A stretch of 64,000 bases of DNA from Shewanella pealeana ATCC 700345 (GTDB taxonomy: Bacteria; Pseudomonadota; Gammaproteobacteria; Enterobacterales; Shewanellaceae): the NCBI RefSeq assembly GCF_000018285.1, contig NC_009901.1, positions 4,029,001 through 4,093,000 of the forward strand, read 5' to 3'. Numbering within the stretch: position 1 is the first letter of the stretch; each line of letters opens with the position of its first letter. The position numbers and the translations under genes were made by a program. Below the pieces are notes generated by a model, which had not been told where the DNA came from, did no database searches, and saw only the letters and a program-made list of their open reading frames with translations. Below, in pieces: positions 53,543 to 64,000 of the stretch.

Positions 53543-53568
53543 ATTCTTCGCTAGGCATTCATATACTT

Positions 53569-53958
53569 ATGGCAGCAACAAACGCTAAAAAAACCACCAA
53601 TAAGCAAGTTGGCACTAAACCTTCGTCGGCAAAGAAGGTTATTTCTGACGAAACCAAAACAGAAGCACTGCAAGTCGCTAAATCAATGCAGAAACCGGGA
53701 CAAACCAAAGAGCAAACTAAGCTCATTGCCCAAGGTATCGAAAAAGGCATTGCCGAATACAAAAAATTGCAAAAAGGAAAAGCTAGAGAGCGAGATAAGG
53801 CGCGTAAGCAAGAAAGTCGAGCCAAAGCTCGTGAAGCTAACATTGCCGATCAGGACCATAGCAATATAGAAGACCGCGCCGCTAGCCCTTATCTACCTTG
53901 GGGGTTACTAACAATTAGCTGGATTGGCTTCATCGCTTATATTGTTTTTACCAAGTAA
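53569..53958 (+). CDS. DUF2956 family protein
   Basis: A 129-aa protein: a Lys-rich, charged N-terminal region with a coiled-coil-like helix (residues 55-95, AEYKKLQKGKARERDKARKQ) and one C-terminal membrane helix (LPWGLLTISWIGFIAYIVF). Matches the DUF2956 family found in Shewanella and Vibrio. Tail-anchored topology; function unknown. Confidence 0.8.
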   Translation: MAATNAKKTTNKQVGTKPSSAKKVISDETKTEALQVAKSMQKPGQTKEQTKLIAQGIEKGIAEYKKLQKGKARERDKARKQESRAKAREANIADQDHSNIEDRAASPYLPWGLLTISWIGFIAYIVFTK

Positions 53959-54142
53959 TTTTTCGTTACTCGTTAACCCCTTCAAACTGATCCCTTTCAG
54001 TATAAAAGTTGCTAAAAAAGGCACGCACAAGCCATTTGCGAGTGTCTTTTACTTTCGCAACTCATTATTTAGCATTTGATTATCCTGCAAAAGCTGATAT
54101 AAAACTCAAACTAAATAACTAAAGATAGGGTGATGAAAAATT

Positions 54143-54219
54143 CTATTCATATTTTGTCATAAGTTGTCTTATCTCATTCATTGATGCCCTCATCACTATT
54201 CACATAATCTAACTATACT
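54143..54219 (+). promoter_or_regulatory. tor promoter with candidate TorR sites
   Basis: CTATTCATAT (54143-54152) and CTATTCACAT (54196-54205) differ by one and two bases from the E. coli tor box CTGTTCATAT. TATACT (54214-54219) is a good -10 with no good -35, as expected of an activator-dependent promoter; torE begins 42 bp further on. The remaining 53959-54142 shows only a weak hairpin after DUF2956. Confidence 0.5.
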
Positions 54220-54260
54220 TAGCCTAATCAAAAAATATGGATTAGCCGGAGCACACAGTC

Positions 54261-54431
54261 ATGACTGAGCAATGTCCCCCAAAAGAACAGGTTAGCAGCA
54301 AAAAAGATGAACTAAAGGCACTGGGCTTTATCATCTTTATTCTATTTCCAGCATTAGCCGCGACGTTTGTAAGCGTATACGGTTTGATTATCTGGATTTC
54401 TCTTACATTTAGTGGCGTTGCGTCTCACTAA
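54261..54431 (+). CDS. torE: TorE, small membrane protein of the tor operon
   Basis: A 56-aa NapE-family protein: hydrophilic start (MTEQCPPKEQVSSKKDELKA) and one membrane helix from LGFIIFILFPALAATFVSVY to about residue 47. It is first in torECAD, 40 bp before torC. The family is present in the tor operons of Shewanella and Vibrio but absent from E. coli tor. Its exact role is not established. Too short for many gene callers. Confidence 0.85.
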   Translation: MTEQCPPKEQVSSKKDELKALGFIIFILFPALAATFVSVYGLIIWISLTFSGVASH

Positions 54432-54471
54432 TTTCAATAACACATTTTAAATTTATTACGAGGATGCCGTT

Positions 54472-55650
54472 ATGAGATGGTTACTTAACATCTGGCGCAC
54501 ACTGACTAAACCAGCTAAATACCTAACCTTAGGAAGTATTGGTATTTCTGCCTTTCTAATGGGAATTATCTTCTGGGGTGGCTTTAACACTGCACTTGAA
54601 GCAACGAATACAGAAGAGTTCTGTATCAGCTGTCACAGTATGGAAAGCAAGCCTTACCAAGAGCTCCAACAGACTGTACATTTTTCAAACCATTCAGGTG
54701 TGCGTGCAACTTGCCCAGACTGTCACGTACCGCATAACTATGGCCGTAAGATAGCGCGTAAGTTAGAAGCTTCTCACGACGTATACGGTTGGTTGTTTAA
54801 CACCGTCAATACACCTGAGAAGTTTGAAGCTAAGCGTCTTGAAATGGCAAGCCGTGAGTGGAAACGTTTTGACCGTGATAAGTCTGCAGCATGTAAAAAC
54901 TGTCACCAGTACGACTCTATGAAGTGGGACAGCATGTCTAAGCTTGCAGTTAAGCAAATGAAGCGCGCTGCTGAGTTAGATCAAAGCTGTGTGGATTGCC
55001 ACAAAGGTATTGCTCACAAGCTACCAGAAATGGGTACCGCTCGTGCTCCAGAGTTGATTGCCGAAGTGGGTCGTGGCGTAAGTGGTGTTCAAGTGGGTCA
55101 AACTTACTTCACAGCATTAACCAAGCCATTATTCTTCAACGATAAAACTGACGTTGAAGCCGGCACATTAAACATTGCGACTAAGGTGAAAATCTTAGAA
55201 GTAAAAGGTAACCGTGCCAAGATTGGTATCGATGGCTGGAGAAAGAAAATCGGTGCAGGCCGCGTGATCTACTATGACTTTGGCTTAAACATTCTTTCGG
55301 CTCAGTTAACTAAAGACGCTGCGCTAGAAGAAGGTGTGATTAAGACATTCGAAGAGAAAGAAGATCCAATGACAGGCCTTAAGTGGCAGCGTGTAGAAGC
55401 GGACATTTGGACGGAAACTGACTACTTGCTAACGGATCTACAACCACTATGGGATTACGCTCGTAGTACATACAGCACAGCATGTAGCGTATGTCACACC
55501 CAGCCAGCTGAAGCACACTTTGACGCCAACACATGGCCAGGTATGTTCCAAGGCATGATCGCATTCGTCAACATGGATCAAGATACCCAAGCTTTGGTAC
55601 AGAAATATTTACAAGAGCATTCATCAACTTTCGATAAGTCGGCTCACTAA
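54472..55650 (+). CDS. torC: Pentahaem c-type cytochrome TorC
   Basis: A 392-aa NapC/NirT-family quinol dehydrogenase passing electrons from menaquinol to TorA. One N-terminal anchor helix (residues 17-37). Five haem sites are visible: CISCH, CPDCH, CKNCH and CVDCH in the N-terminal tetrahaem domain, and CSVCH near residue 342 in the TorC-specific C-terminal domain. GAGGA precedes the ATG. Second in torECAD. Confidence 0.96.
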   Translation: MRWLLNIWRTLTKPAKYLTLGSIGISAFLMGIIFWGGFNTALEATNTEEFCISCHSMESKPYQELQQTVHFSNHSGVRATCPDCHVPHNYGRKIARKLEASHDVYGWLFNTVNTPEKFEAKRLEMASREWKRFDRDKSAACKNCHQYDSMKWDSMSKLAVKQMKRAAELDQSCVDCHKGIAHKLPEMGTARAPELIAEVGRGVSGVQVGQTYFTALTKPLFFNDKTDVEAGTLNIATKVKILEVKGNRAKIGIDGWRKKIGAGRVIYYDFGLNILSAQLTKDAALEEGVIKTFEEKEDPMTGLKWQRVEADIWTETDYLLTDLQPLWDYARSTYSTACSVCHTQPAEAHFDANTWPGMFQGMIAFVNMDQDTQALVQKYLQEHSSTFDKSAH

Positions 55651-55664
55651 TAGGACATAGCGTA

Positions 55665-58157
55665 ATGAACAGAAGAGACTTTCTAAAAGGCTTAGTTGGA
55701 ACATCTTATGTCGTACTTAGCGGTTCATCAGTACTTGCACCGCTAAACGCTTTAGCGGCATCAGGAGCTGATGCGTCAGACGGTTGGCTTACAACTGGTT
55801 CGCACATGGGTGCGTTCAAGATGAAGCGTAAAAACGGCGTGATCTCTGAAGTTAAGCCTTTCGATACCGATATGTATCCAACAGATATGATCAACGGTAT
55901 TAAGGGCTTAGTTTACAACCCATCACGCGTTCGCTACCCAATGGTTCGCTTAGACTTTTTATTGAAAGGTCACCAAAGCGATACCACACAACGCGGTGAC
56001 TTCCGCTTTGTACGTGTGACTTGGGACAAGGCGCTCGGTTTATTTAAAGACTCACTCGATCTTATTCAAACTAAATATGGTCCATCGGGACTACACGCGG
56101 GGCAAACAGGTTGGCGTGCAACGGGTCAGTTGCATTCAAGCACCAGCCATATGCAACGCGCTGTGGGCATGCATGGTAACTTCGTTAAGAAGATTGGTGA
56201 CTATTCAACAGGTGCAGGGCAAACCATTTTGCCTTACATCTTAGGTTCTACCGAAGTTTACGCTCAAGGTACCTCTTGGTCGTTAATTCTGGAACATTCT
56301 AAAACCATCATTTTATGGTCGAATGATCCATACAAGAACCTACAGGTCGGCTGGAACGCTGAAACACATGAGTCTTATGCTTACCTTGCTCAATTAAAAG
56401 AGAAAGTAGCCAAAGGCGAAATTCGTGTGATCAGTATCGATCCTGTCGTCACGAAAACACAGCAATACCTAGGTTGTGAGCAACTTTACATTAATCCGCA
56501 AACCGACGTAGCGTTAATGCTCGGTATTGCTCACGAAATGGTAGACAAGAACCTTCACGATAATGCGTTTATCGAAGGTTATAGCTTAGGCTTCGATCAG
56601 TTCTTACCTTACATTAAAGGCGAAACTGACGGTGTTGAGAAAACACCTGAGTGGGCAGCGGAGATCACAGGCGTTTCAGCCGAGATCATCCGTGATCTTG
56701 CTAAGGTAATGACAAAAGATCGCACCCAGATGTTGATGGGCTGGTGTATTCAGCGTCAACAACATGGTGAGCAGCCTTATTGGATGGCAGCGGTACTTGC
56801 AACCATGATTGGCCAAATTGGTCTTCCGGGCGGCGGCATTAGTTATGGTCACCACTACTCAAGTATTGGTGTTCCGTCTTCGGGTGCGGCAGCGCCAGGT
56901 GCGTTCCCACGTAACTTAGATGATGGTCAGAAGCCAATTTTTGATAGCACTGATTTTAAAGGCGCGAGCAATACGATTCCAGTTGCTCGTTGGATTGACT
57001 CAATCCTAGAGCCAGGTAAAACCATTGACTCAAACGGCTCTAAAGTTACCTATCCAGACATTAAGATGATGGTGTTCTCGGGCAACAACCCATGGAACCA
57101 TCACCAAGATCGTAACCGCATGAAGAAAGCGTTCCATAAGCTTGAGTGCATCGTGTCGATTGACATGAACTGGACGGCGACTTGTCGTTTCTCTGACATA
57201 GTACTACCAGCTTGTACGACGTTTGAACGTAACGATATCGATATCTATGGCGCATACGCAAACCGTGGTTTGCTTGCCATGCAGAAGATGGTTGAACCGT
57301 TATTTGAGAGTCTTTCTGATTTCGAGATCTTTACTCGTTTTGCTGCACTACTTGGCAAAGAGAAAGAGTACACTCGCGGCATGACCGAGCACGATTGGTT
57401 AGTGAAGCTTTACAACGACTGTAAAGCAGCAAACGCTGGCAAGTTCGAAATGCCTGAATTCGAAGAGTTCTGGAAAGCGGGTTATGTTTACTTCGGTGAA
57501 GGTGAGCCTTGGGTTCGTCACGCGGCATTTAGAGATGATCCAGAAATCAACCCACTTGGAACACCATCTGGTTTGATTGAGATCTTCAGCCGTAAGATTG
57601 CCCACTACGAATACGATGACTGCCCTGGCCACCCTACTTGGATGGAAAAAGCAGAACGTAGCCATGGCGGCCCTGGCTCAGACAAGCACCCAATTTGGCT
57701 GCAGTCTTGCCACCCAGATAAGCGTTTGCATTCACAAATGTGTGAATCAGAAGAGTACCGTGAAACTTACACTGTACAAGGCCGTGAACCTGTATACCTA
57801 AACCCTGAAGATGCTAAGAAACGCGGCATTAAATCAGGCGATGTGGTACGCGTGTTTAATGACCGTGGTCAGTTGCTTGCTGGTGCAGTGGTATCGGATA
57901 AGTTCCCTAAAGGGGTTATCCGTATTCAAGAGGGTGCTTGGTATGGCCCAGTTGGTAAAGACGGTAGCAAAGAGGGCGGCGCAGAAATTGGTGCTATCTG
58001 TAGTTATGGCGATCCAAACACTCTAACGCTAGATATCGGTACCTCTAAGCTTGCACAAGCTTGCTCGGCTTATACCTGCCTTGTTGACTACGAAAAGTAT
58101 CAAGGTAAAGTACCAGCAGTAAGTTCATTTAGCGGCCCGGTTGAGATTGCATTATGA
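55665..58157 (+). CDS. torA: Trimethylamine-N-oxide reductase TorA
   Basis: An 830-aa periplasmic bis-MGD molybdoenzyme reducing TMAO to trimethylamine in anaerobic respiration. Twin-arginine signal MNRRDFLKG, cleavage after NALA. The Mo-ligand Ser is S181 in GDYSTGAGQ. Further cofactor motifs: [40 protein letters not shown] and [10 protein letters not shown]. Full length for the DMSO-reductase-type TorA. Stop overlaps torD (ATGA). Confidence 0.97.
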   Translation: MNRRDFLKGLVGTSYVVLSGSSVLAPLNALAASGADASDGWLTTGSHMGAFKMKRKNGVISEVKPFDTDMYPTDMINGIKGLVYNPSRVRYPMVRLDFLLKGHQSDTTQRGDFRFVRVTWDKALGLFKDSLDLIQTKYGPSGLHAGQTGWRATGQLHSSTSHMQRAVGMHGNFVKKIGDYSTGAGQTILPYILGSTEVYAQGTSWSLILEHSKTIILWSNDPYKNLQVGWNAETHESYAYLAQLKEKVAKGEIRVISIDPVVTKTQQYLGCEQLYINPQTDVALMLGIAHEMVDKNLHDNAFIEGYSLGFDQFLPYIKGETDGVEKTPEWAAEITGVSAEIIRDLAKVMTKDRTQMLMGWCIQRQQHGEQPYWMAAVLATMIGQIGLPGGGISYGHHYSSIGVPSSGAAAPGAFPRNLDDGQKPIFDSTDFKGASNTIPVARWIDSILEPGKTIDSNGSKVTYPDIKMMVFSGNNPWNHHQDRNRMKKAFHKLECIVSIDMNWTATCRFSDIVLPACTTFERNDIDIYGAYANRGLLAMQKMVEPLFESLSDFEIFTRFAALLGKEKEYTRGMTEHDWLVKLYNDCKAANAGKFEMPEFEEFWKAGYVYFGEGEPWVRHAAFRDDPEINPLGTPSGLIEIFSRKIAHYEYDDCPGHPTWMEKAERSHGGPGSDKHPIWLQSCHPDKRLHSQMCESEEYRETYTVQGREPVYLNPEDAKKRGIKSGDVVRVFNDRGQLLAGAVVSDKFPKGVIRIQEGAWYGPVGKDGSKEGGAEIGAICSYGDPNTLTLDIGTSKLAQACSAYTCLVDYEKYQGKVPAVSSFSGPVEIAL

Positions 58158-58819
58158 TTAAAGATGCTGTGAACACAGAGACAGTAGAAGTTAACCCAGT
58201 TGATCAGGTTAGAAGCACGATTTATCAATTACTTTCGTCACTATTTGCCAAAGAAATTGATCATAAGATTCTGCATGATTTAACCAGTGAGCAGGCGCAG
58301 CAGTTTTGGGCGCAGCTGGGTAGCGAGGCTGAATTTAAAGCTGACGTCGATGTTTTAGTCGCCGAGCTTGCTAAGCTCAATACTGATAAAGCATTACTAG
58401 AGCTTGCCGCCGATTATTGTGGCTTGTTCTTGGTCGGTACTAAATACAGTGCATCGCCTTATGCCAGCTTGTACTTAGACGACAAGCCAGCAAAGAAAGG
58501 TGATGAGCCGCTACTCTTTGGTGAACAGCATCAGCAGATGACTCAGTTTTTAAAACAGAGTCAACTGCAGGTACAAAGTGAGTTTCCAGAGCCTGCTGAC
58601 CATCTAGCAGTGATCTTGGCCTATGTGGCTCACCTTTGTACTCATAGTGATGAAGCCGAGCAACACAGCTTTATCAAGGCCAACTTAGCTAACTGGTTAG
58701 GCAACTTTGTTGCTAAGGTTACTGAGGTGGACACCGGCAACTTCTACCAAGCTTTGGCGCGCCTCACCTACTCTTGGGTGAAGTCTGATGCCGAGTGGCT
58801 TGAGTCTGAATTGAACTAA
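58154..58819 (+). CDS. torD: TorD chaperone
   Basis: A 221-aa cytoplasmic chaperone that binds the TorA signal peptide and helps molybdenum cofactor insertion before Tat export. The all-helical TorD family pattern shows in [34 protein letters not shown] and [19 protein letters not shown]. Four-base overlap with torA couples their translation. Confidence 0.94.
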   Translation: MIKDAVNTETVEVNPVDQVRSTIYQLLSSLFAKEIDHKILHDLTSEQAQQFWAQLGSEAEFKADVDVLVAELAKLNTDKALLELAADYCGLFLVGTKYSASPYASLYLDDKPAKKGDEPLLFGEQHQQMTQFLKQSQLQVQSEFPEPADHLAVILAYVAHLCTHSDEAEQHSFIKANLANWLGNFVAKVTEVDTGNFYQALARLTYSWVKSDAEWLESELN

Positions 58820-58850
58820 TCCCTCATCGATACTTTCAAAAAAGTATTCA

Positions 58851-58886
58851 AAAAGGGTGATGAACTGATGTTCATCACCCTTTTTT
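58851..58886. terminator. Bidirectional terminator torD/torS
   Basis: AAAAGGGTGATGAAC / GTTCATCACCCTTTT, 15-bp perfect stem, 4-nt loop, T-run, between convergent torD and torS. Confidence 0.95.
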
Positions 58887-58917
58887 ATGTCTGCAGACTT
58901 ATCAACTTATACTAACT

Positions 58918-61900
58918 TTAAGTTTTAGGCTGCTCTGCTATCCAAGCCTGCAGGGCAGCTTGTGACGCCTGCCACAACTCCTTAAGCGAGTCATGCTCAG
59001 TTTGCTGATATTGGCTTGGGCTCATTGCAGATTTTTCTAACAACTTACATCGTTCAGATAGGCTAGCTAACCCCATGTTCGCGCTGCTGCCTTTTAGTGC
59101 ATGCAAAATATGACCAATATCGGCATCGACCTTGAGCAAGCCTTCAAAGTGCACCTCACTGGTTTGTTGATAAATCCTAGCTAGCTCATTAACCGTCTCT
59201 AACCCTAGGTAAGTTAAGTCTTGGGTTAACTGTACCTCATCGAGTAAAGCTGTATCAGCTCGAACATTGACTAAGGAGTCAGAATCTTTGACTGGCGAAG
59301 TTGTCTTTACACTCAGGTCCAATTCCGCGCCCAAGGCTGTTTCAACCTCATTATCGAAGTCTTGCAGCGGTTCGGCATTGCCAAGCCAGCTCGATAAAGC
59401 CTGCATATCAAGGGGTTTCATCAAGACTAAGTTGAAACCTTTCTCTTGATAGTTCTCCATATCGTCGGCTTGTAGCTGCGCGGTAAAGGCCGCGATTTCG
59501 ATTTGATGTCCAGCTTGTCTGTTAACCTCTTGTAGCTCAGCGAGTAACTCGATTCCCGAGCCGTCACCGAGTTGAATATCGAGCATAATGGCATCGAACT
59601 GCTTCGCAGTTTGTACTGTATACGCTTTTCTCGCGGCTTCGCAGCTCTTTGCTAACACCGAGCTATGGCCAAGATGAGCAAGAAACCCCTGAGCCACCAT
59701 GGCGTTAATCTTATTATCTTCAATAACTAAAAGGTTTTTAGCTTGAGTATGAATTACTTGCTGCTGCAGTTCATAGTCCGGACGGTCACACACAACCAGC
59801 GGCAGTGAGAAACCAAAACAGCTGCCCTTACCCACTTCACTCGTGACCCATACGCCGTTATGCTCTGTTTGAGTGCCGCTATTCATCAGTTCAACCAGCT
59901 GTTTACTAATGGCTAAGCCTAAGCCTGTACCTCGGTCTCGCCCTTTACTTGGCTCATTACTGTATGCCTTAAATAACTTTTTCATCGCCTCAGGATCGAT
60001 ACCGACGCCGGTATCTTGCACCTTAAACTGCAACAAGCCCTGTTTTACTTCGACAACAAGCTCCACTTCGCCTTGAGGGGTAAACTTAATCGCATTACCG
60101 AGTAAATTGAGCAACACCTGTCTAAGTTTAGGGCCATCGATATAGATCCACTTCGGCAAATCGACATGGTTTGAGCGCAGGGTTAATCCAGCGAGCCCTG
60201 CACCTGCAAGCATAATGGCCACCACTTGATCCAGCAGCTCATTGATATCCACTGCACGTGGTTCATTGGCGAGTTTTCGCTGCTCCAAACGAGAAAAATC
60301 TAAGATATCATTCAATACCGTCTGCAATAGCGTGCCGCTGTATTGCGATAGCGCTAACATCTGTTGCTGCGCTGGCGGTAAATTAGAGTGCCCCAGCAAA
60401 GTTAATGTTCCCAGTAGGCCATTAAGTGGCGTGCGGATCTCATGGCTCATGGTGGCCAAGAACAGCGATTTTGCTTGGTTAGCCTGTTCGGCCATGTCCC
60501 TAGCGATTACATGGCCTTTGGCCTCTTTATCCAGCTGAATGTTGGCCTCGGCAAGTTCTAAGGTTCGCGCTTCAACCTTTGCTTCAAGCGCCTGTTTATG
60601 TTCATACAATTCAGCTGCGGTTTCTCGTAGCTCAGCCTGCAGCTTTTGATTATGATCGGTTTTCTGCTTAAAGGCTTTTATCGCACTGGCCATCGCCGCA
60701 AGCTCATCATCACCTTGAGTATCGATAGTCACCGCAGTGTTACCTAAACTAAGCTGAGCTAACGCCTTAGTCGCAGCATCAAGCTTCAATGCGATACCTT
60801 TGTAGATAACCTTGTAGACCACTACAAAGATCACCAAGAACATCAGTAATCCCGTCATCCATAAGCCGAATTTCGACCAGGTCAGCTGCTTGAGATAGTC
60901 ACTTCTGGCATTATCGGCCTTGATTCGCTGTAACTGCATGGCGTTAGCTACGACTTCATTGAGCACGTCCAGTTTATCTGTGATGGTTTGTAGTTGCAGT
61001 TCCTGCGCCTGATGATACTTGGTGTACTCTTTTTGTAGGCTGAGGCTACTGGGCAGCGTTTGCAGTACAGCAAACTGCCTGGCTAAAGTGTTAGCCCTCT
61101 CTGGATCTCGGATAATATGCGTCAAACTAGTGAGGTTACTCAGATAGCGTCCCTGAGAATCACTAATACTCTTATCTAAATGACTTATCTCGAGCGACTC
61201 TCGATGAGCTTGCCCAAGTTCCGCTTGCAGCCTTGGAACAGCTACAGAACTCGCTTCAATTAGTCCAACTGCGGGCGCAATCCGGCTACCGATATCACCG
61301 ACTAGCGGGTAAATACCCGACTCTAACTCGGGAGACTGAAACATTTGTCCCATCAAGGCGATGTTATGCACGATTTTAAGTGCCCGATTGAGCCTCTCTT
61401 GGGTATCTAAGTCCTGCTCTATCAGGGTATCAAGCAGCTCAGAGGTTTTCTCGGCTCCCACCACATCGGGATAAGCTAAACTCAGTTTAGACAAAATTCC
61501 CGAGTCGACAATTGCGAGCTCGGCCAGCAGCAGCTCGGTACTGATACTTGCCGCATCGACTAAGTCTTTGCCCTGTTTCTGCAAGCTATTGGCAACTTGA
61601 ATACGCTGGCCGACCAGCTTCCCTAGCTCTGAGATGTCGGCAATGATGTCTGAGGCACTTTGCTCTAGACTCAAGTCAAAATTCACTTCCAGCGCCTTAA
61701 GGACCTTAATCGCACTGAGCATGGACGCACTTTCAATGGATAGCTTTCGCCCCACAAACTGACGCTGCGCCTCTCCTTGCGTCTGGCCTAACTGCCCAGC
61801 ATTCTCAGCCAAGGCATTACTCGAGAGCGCCAACTGACTTGCCGCTTCAGAAGCTGGCAATGCGCTGTTATATAAGTATTTATCGGCCTCTTGAACCCAG

Positions 61901-62043
61901 CGTAAACTCACACTACCAAGGCTAACCAGCAGCAACAAGAGTAAGGCAAGCAAACCAAAAGCCAGCATTAGACGACCGATTAGGCTTTTTCTCGATAGAG
62001 ATAATTTAGGCAAAGGGGATTTTGGCAAGAACAATACACTCAC
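58918..62043 (-). CDS. torS: Hybrid sensor histidine kinase TorS
   Basis: A 1041-aa unorthodox kinase. N-terminal membrane helix (about 25-48), a long periplasmic sensor region (49-395) that contacts TorT, second helix (about 394-412), HAMP, then a coiled-coil. The phospho-accepting His534 is in MSHEIRTPLNG, the ATPase shows VQDTGVGIDPEA and DRGTGLGLAISK, the receiver Asp822 is in LDIQLGDGSG, and the C-terminal Hpt His981 is in HALKGSSANMG. It starts with GTG at 62043; no upstream or near ATG fits. Divergent from torT. Confidence 0.93.
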   Translation of the reverse strand: MSVLFLPKSPLPKLSLSRKSLIGRLMLAFGLLALLLLLLVSLGSVSLRWVQEADKYLYNSALPASEAASQLALSSNALAENAGQLGQTQGEAQRQFVGRKLSIESASMLSAIKVLKALEVNFDLSLEQSASDIIADISELGKLVGQRIQVANSLQKQGKDLVDAASISTELLLAELAIVDSGILSKLSLAYPDVVGAEKTSELLDTLIEQDLDTQERLNRALKIVHNIALMGQMFQSPELESGIYPLVGDIGSRIAPAVGLIEASSVAVPRLQAELGQAHRESLEISHLDKSISDSQGRYLSNLTSLTHIIRDPERANTLARQFAVLQTLPSSLSLQKEYTKYHQAQELQLQTITDKLDVLNEVVANAMQLQRIKADNARSDYLKQLTWSKFGLWMTGLLMFLVIFVVVYKVIYKGIALKLDAATKALAQLSLGNTAVTIDTQGDDELAAMASAIKAFKQKTDHNQKLQAELRETAAELYEHKQALEAKVEARTLELAEANIQLDKEAKGHVIARDMAEQANQAKSLFLATMSHEIRTPLNGLLGTLTLLGHSNLPPAQQQMLALSQYSGTLLQTVLNDILDFSRLEQRKLANEPRAVDINELLDQVVAIMLAGAGLAGLTLRSNHVDLPKWIYIDGPKLRQVLLNLLGNAIKFTPQGEVELVVEVKQGLLQFKVQDTGVGIDPEAMKKLFKAYSNEPSKGRDRGTGLGLAISKQLVELMNSGTQTEHNGVWVTSEVGKGSCFGFSLPLVVCDRPDYELQQQVIHTQAKNLLVIEDNKINAMVAQGFLAHLGHSSVLAKSCEAARKAYTVQTAKQFDAIMLDIQLGDGSGIELLAELQEVNRQAGHQIEIAAFTAQLQADDMENYQEKGFNLVLMKPLDMQALSSWLGNAEPLQDFDNEVETALGAELDLSVKTTSPVKDSDSLVNVRADTALLDEVQLTQDLTYLGLETVNELARIYQQTSEVHFEGLLKVDADIGHILHALKGSSANMGLASLSERCKLLEKSAMSPSQYQQTEHDSLKELWQASQAALQAWIAEQPKT

Positions 62044-62115
62044 TGTTATCTATTAAGCTGATACAATATTATACCAATTGCACTAAATATTTAATCAATT
62101 CATCAGGACGTAATC

Positions 62116-63180
62116 ATGGTCAAAGTTTTGCAGCAGAGATTATTACTCGTTGTTGGCTTAAGTTTTTTAAGCCCTCTTGTTAATGCTGCGACAACGCCAT
62201 CGTCTTGGTCTTTAGAGCAAAGAACGCCTTATGAAAAAGTATTACAGCAAACCACGCCCTTACAACTCACACCACTCACCTCGGCTAAGAAAAGTTGGCG
62301 CATTTGCGTCTTAGTGCCACATTTAAAAGACACCTACTGGACAGGTATTAACTACGGACTAGTGCAGCAGGCTAAAGCGCTAAGTCTTAAGCTGGAACTG
62401 TTCGAAGCTGGTGGTTATTACGGCCAAGATAAGCAACTGTCTCAACTCGATAACTGCATGAAACACGGCTTTGATGCCATCTTACTCGGTGGCGTTCGCC
62501 CTGATATTTTAGATTTTTATCAAGCCCCCATCACTAAACCCGTTATCGCTCTCGTCAATCGACTCAAGCACCCAAAAGTAAATACTCGCGTGGGCGTGAA
62601 TTGGTACCAGATGGGCTTAAAAACAGGGGAATATATTAAGCAGCAAACCAAGAAGCCTACTACCCTCGCCCTATTAACTGGCCCAGACAAACTCGGTGGT
62701 AGCGACTATGTTGAGCAAGGGTTATCTGCCGCCTTGAAAGACAGCTTGGTCTTTATTAGCGCAGTGCATCACGCCGATAATAATCGCAACCTGTATCGAG
62801 ATGAGCTAGAGGCACTACTCGCTGAGCAGACGCCCGATTACATTCTCGGCAGCGCCGTCGCCGTTGAAGCCGCGGTCAGCATACTGCGTCAACATCAGCT
62901 AAGCGGTAAAGTCAAACTGATAAGCAGCTATCTATCTCCAGCGGTTTTACGGGGAATATATCGTGGCAAAGTTGAATTCAGTAACGATGATCAGGTGGTG
63001 TTGCAAGGAAGACTCGCCATTGATATTACGGTGCGAGAACTAGAGGGTGCAAAAGCCTTTGGCGATATAGGTCCTAAAATCCAAAATCTATACCCTAGTC
63101 ACATCAACAAAGAAGTGCTAAAAACCAGCTTACCACCAGCAGACTATTACCCCATTTATCGGGTCAATACTGGATATTGA
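62116..63180 (+). CDS. torT: TMAO-binding periplasmic protein TorT
   Basis: A 354-aa periplasmic binding protein. Signal peptide ends VNA. WRICVLVPHLKDTYWTGINY, FDAILLGGVRPDIL and GPDKLGGSDYVEQGL show the type I periplasmic-binding fold. TorT binds TMAO and presents it to TorS. CAGGACG precedes the ATG. Flanked by torS and torR in opposite orientation, as in E. coli. Confidence 0.93.
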   Translation: MVKVLQQRLLLVVGLSFLSPLVNAATTPSSWSLEQRTPYEKVLQQTTPLQLTPLTSAKKSWRICVLVPHLKDTYWTGINYGLVQQAKALSLKLELFEAGGYYGQDKQLSQLDNCMKHGFDAILLGGVRPDILDFYQAPITKPVIALVNRLKHPKVNTRVGVNWYQMGLKTGEYIKQQTKKPTTLALLTGPDKLGGSDYVEQGLSAALKDSLVFISAVHHADNNRNLYRDELEALLAEQTPDYILGSAVAVEAAVSILRQHQLSGKVKLISSYLSPAVLRGIYRGKVEFSNDDQVVLQGRLAIDITVRELEGAKAFGDIGPKIQNLYPSHINKEVLKTSLPPADYYPIYRVNTGY

Positions 63181-63266
63181 GCCGCACTTCTACTTTGAAC
63201 TTCTACTTTAAACAAGGTCATTAACGTCTTGGTTACGATGGATTATCTGACTTTTACCTGTAAACG

Positions 63267-63977
63267 CTAGTCTTTCACCTTAGCCGCAAACAAGTAGCCT
63301 TCACCGTGAACGGTAACAAATAAATCGCTTGATAGCTTGTTTCGCAGGCGACGGATAATCACATCGATTGTTCTGTCGTTTACGTCCTGATCTCTGTGGC
63401 TAGTTTGCAACATTAAACGTTCGCGAGATAACACCTGTTGTGGGTGAAGAGAAAAGGCTGTAAGCAACTCAAACTCGGCTTTAGTGAGCTTGATTGACTC
63501 GCCGTTGTGGGTCAATTGGCGGCTATTGAGCTCTAATATATAGTCGTTAAATGCGATGATATTGTCATTTGGATCGTCTTGCTCGACACTATCGGCAACG
63601 GCCTTTTTCACTAACGACATGCGCCAGAGTAGATTCTTAACTCTAACTAATAGCTCACGTAACTCGAAAGGTTTAGTGACATAATCGTCGGCTCCCATCT
63701 CTAAGCCAACAATCTTGTCTATGGTTTCATCACGGCCAGTGACCAAAATAATGCCAACGTGACTTCTACTGCGCAGTTCTCGGGCGAGGCTTAACCCGTC
63801 AACACCAGGTAAATTAATATCAAGCATGACCAAATCGATATGCTGGCGATCGAATTCTTGCCACATCTGGTCACCATCTTGAGCTTCGAGGACTTCATAA
63901 CCCTCTTTCTCAAAATAACCTTTTAACCTAGCTCGAATGACAGCTTCATCATCGACAACTAGTACTCGGTAGCCCAT
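63267..63977 (-). CDS. torR: Response regulator TorR
   Basis: A 236-aa OmpR-family regulator. Receiver with acidic pocket near residues 9-10, phosphorylated Asp53 in MLDINLPGVDG and switch Lys in DDYVTKPF. The C-terminal winged helix ends RTIDVIIRRLRNKL, VHGEGYLFA. It activates torECAD when phosphorylated by TorS. GAGGTGAT is a strong ribosome-binding site for the ATG at 63977. Its promoter lies at or beyond the window end. Confidence 0.95.
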   Translation of the reverse strand: MGYRVLVVDDEAVIRARLKGYFEKEGYEVLEAQDGDQMWQEFDRQHIDLVMLDINLPGVDGLSLARELRSRSHVGIILVTGRDETIDKIVGLEMGADDYVTKPFELRELLVRVKNLLWRMSLVKKAVADSVEQDDPNDNIIAFNDYILELNSRQLTHNGESIKLTKAEFELLTAFSLHPQQVLSRERLMLQTSHRDQDVNDRTIDVIIRRLRNKLSSDLFVTVHGEGYLFAAKVKD

Positions 63978-64000
63978 ATATCACCTCAACCGCTGTTATT

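Noticed and set aside
1..64000. CRISPR array, tRNA or rRNA genes
   Set aside because: No regularly spaced direct repeats with unique spacers and no tRNA/rRNA-like sequence were recognised on either strand. A formal tRNA scan was not possible.

Overview
The window reads as a chromosomal segment of a marine gammaproteobacterium, almost certainly Shewanella. Supporting evidence is the order ygfB-ubiH-ubiI-gcvTHP opposite zapA-6S RNA-fau, a complete torECAD-torSTR TMAO respiration locus, a Fur-controlled hut/TonB haem locus, and the style of REP-associated transposases and dispersed intergenic repeats. No rRNA, tRNA or CRISPR array was seen.

Region 1 (1-12.9 kb) is accessory. After the 3' end of an MrpD/NuoM-like antiporter subunit come mostly unknown genes: an orphan PD-(D/E)XK nuclease-like protein, two tandem paralogous exported proteins, a duplicated small secreted protein (one copy killed by a nonsense codon), two possible immunity-type proteins, a secreted barrel-like protein, and a visibly AT-rich three-gene operon (8.3-11.5 kb). 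That operon encodes a NACHT-type NTPase followed by two multi-pass membrane proteins. It is bracketed by two HUH/Y1 REP-associated transposase genes, the second C-terminally truncated. It is the best candidate for an undescribed, probably defensive, system.

Region 2 (13-25.4 kb) is core metabolism: the glycine cleavage system gcvTHP, two ubiquinone hydroxylases (ubiI, ubiH), ygfB, zapA, 6S RNA and fau. Three small genes of unknown role, one of them a 56-residue membrane protein, sit between 6S RNA and fau.

Region 3 (25.6-37.2 kb) is mixed: a DUF1326/DUF2182 pair, ung, two MSHA-like prepilins, a LysE exporter, a thioredoxin-like membrane protein, a PAS-sigma54 activator next to a ccoG-like gene that carries a clear -24/-12 promoter and an upstream palindrome, and an acyl-CoA ligase.

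Region 4 (37.3-53.5 kb) is dominated by haem-iron uptake: an ABC exporter with an unusual Ser/Glu repeat insertion, hutZ-hutX-hutA on one strand, tonB-exbB-exbD-hutBCD on the other with a Fur box between them, and hutW further on with its own Fur box. Between these lie a TetR gene with a palindromic operator opposite a reductase gene, and a LysR gene divergent from a PACE efflux gene.

Region 5 (53.6-64 kb) is TMAO respiration: torE (56 aa), torC, torA and torD, then torS, torT and torR in alternating orientation.

Several starts were moved from the longest possible frame (often TTG/GTG) to an ATG with a better ribosome-binding site; each entry says so.
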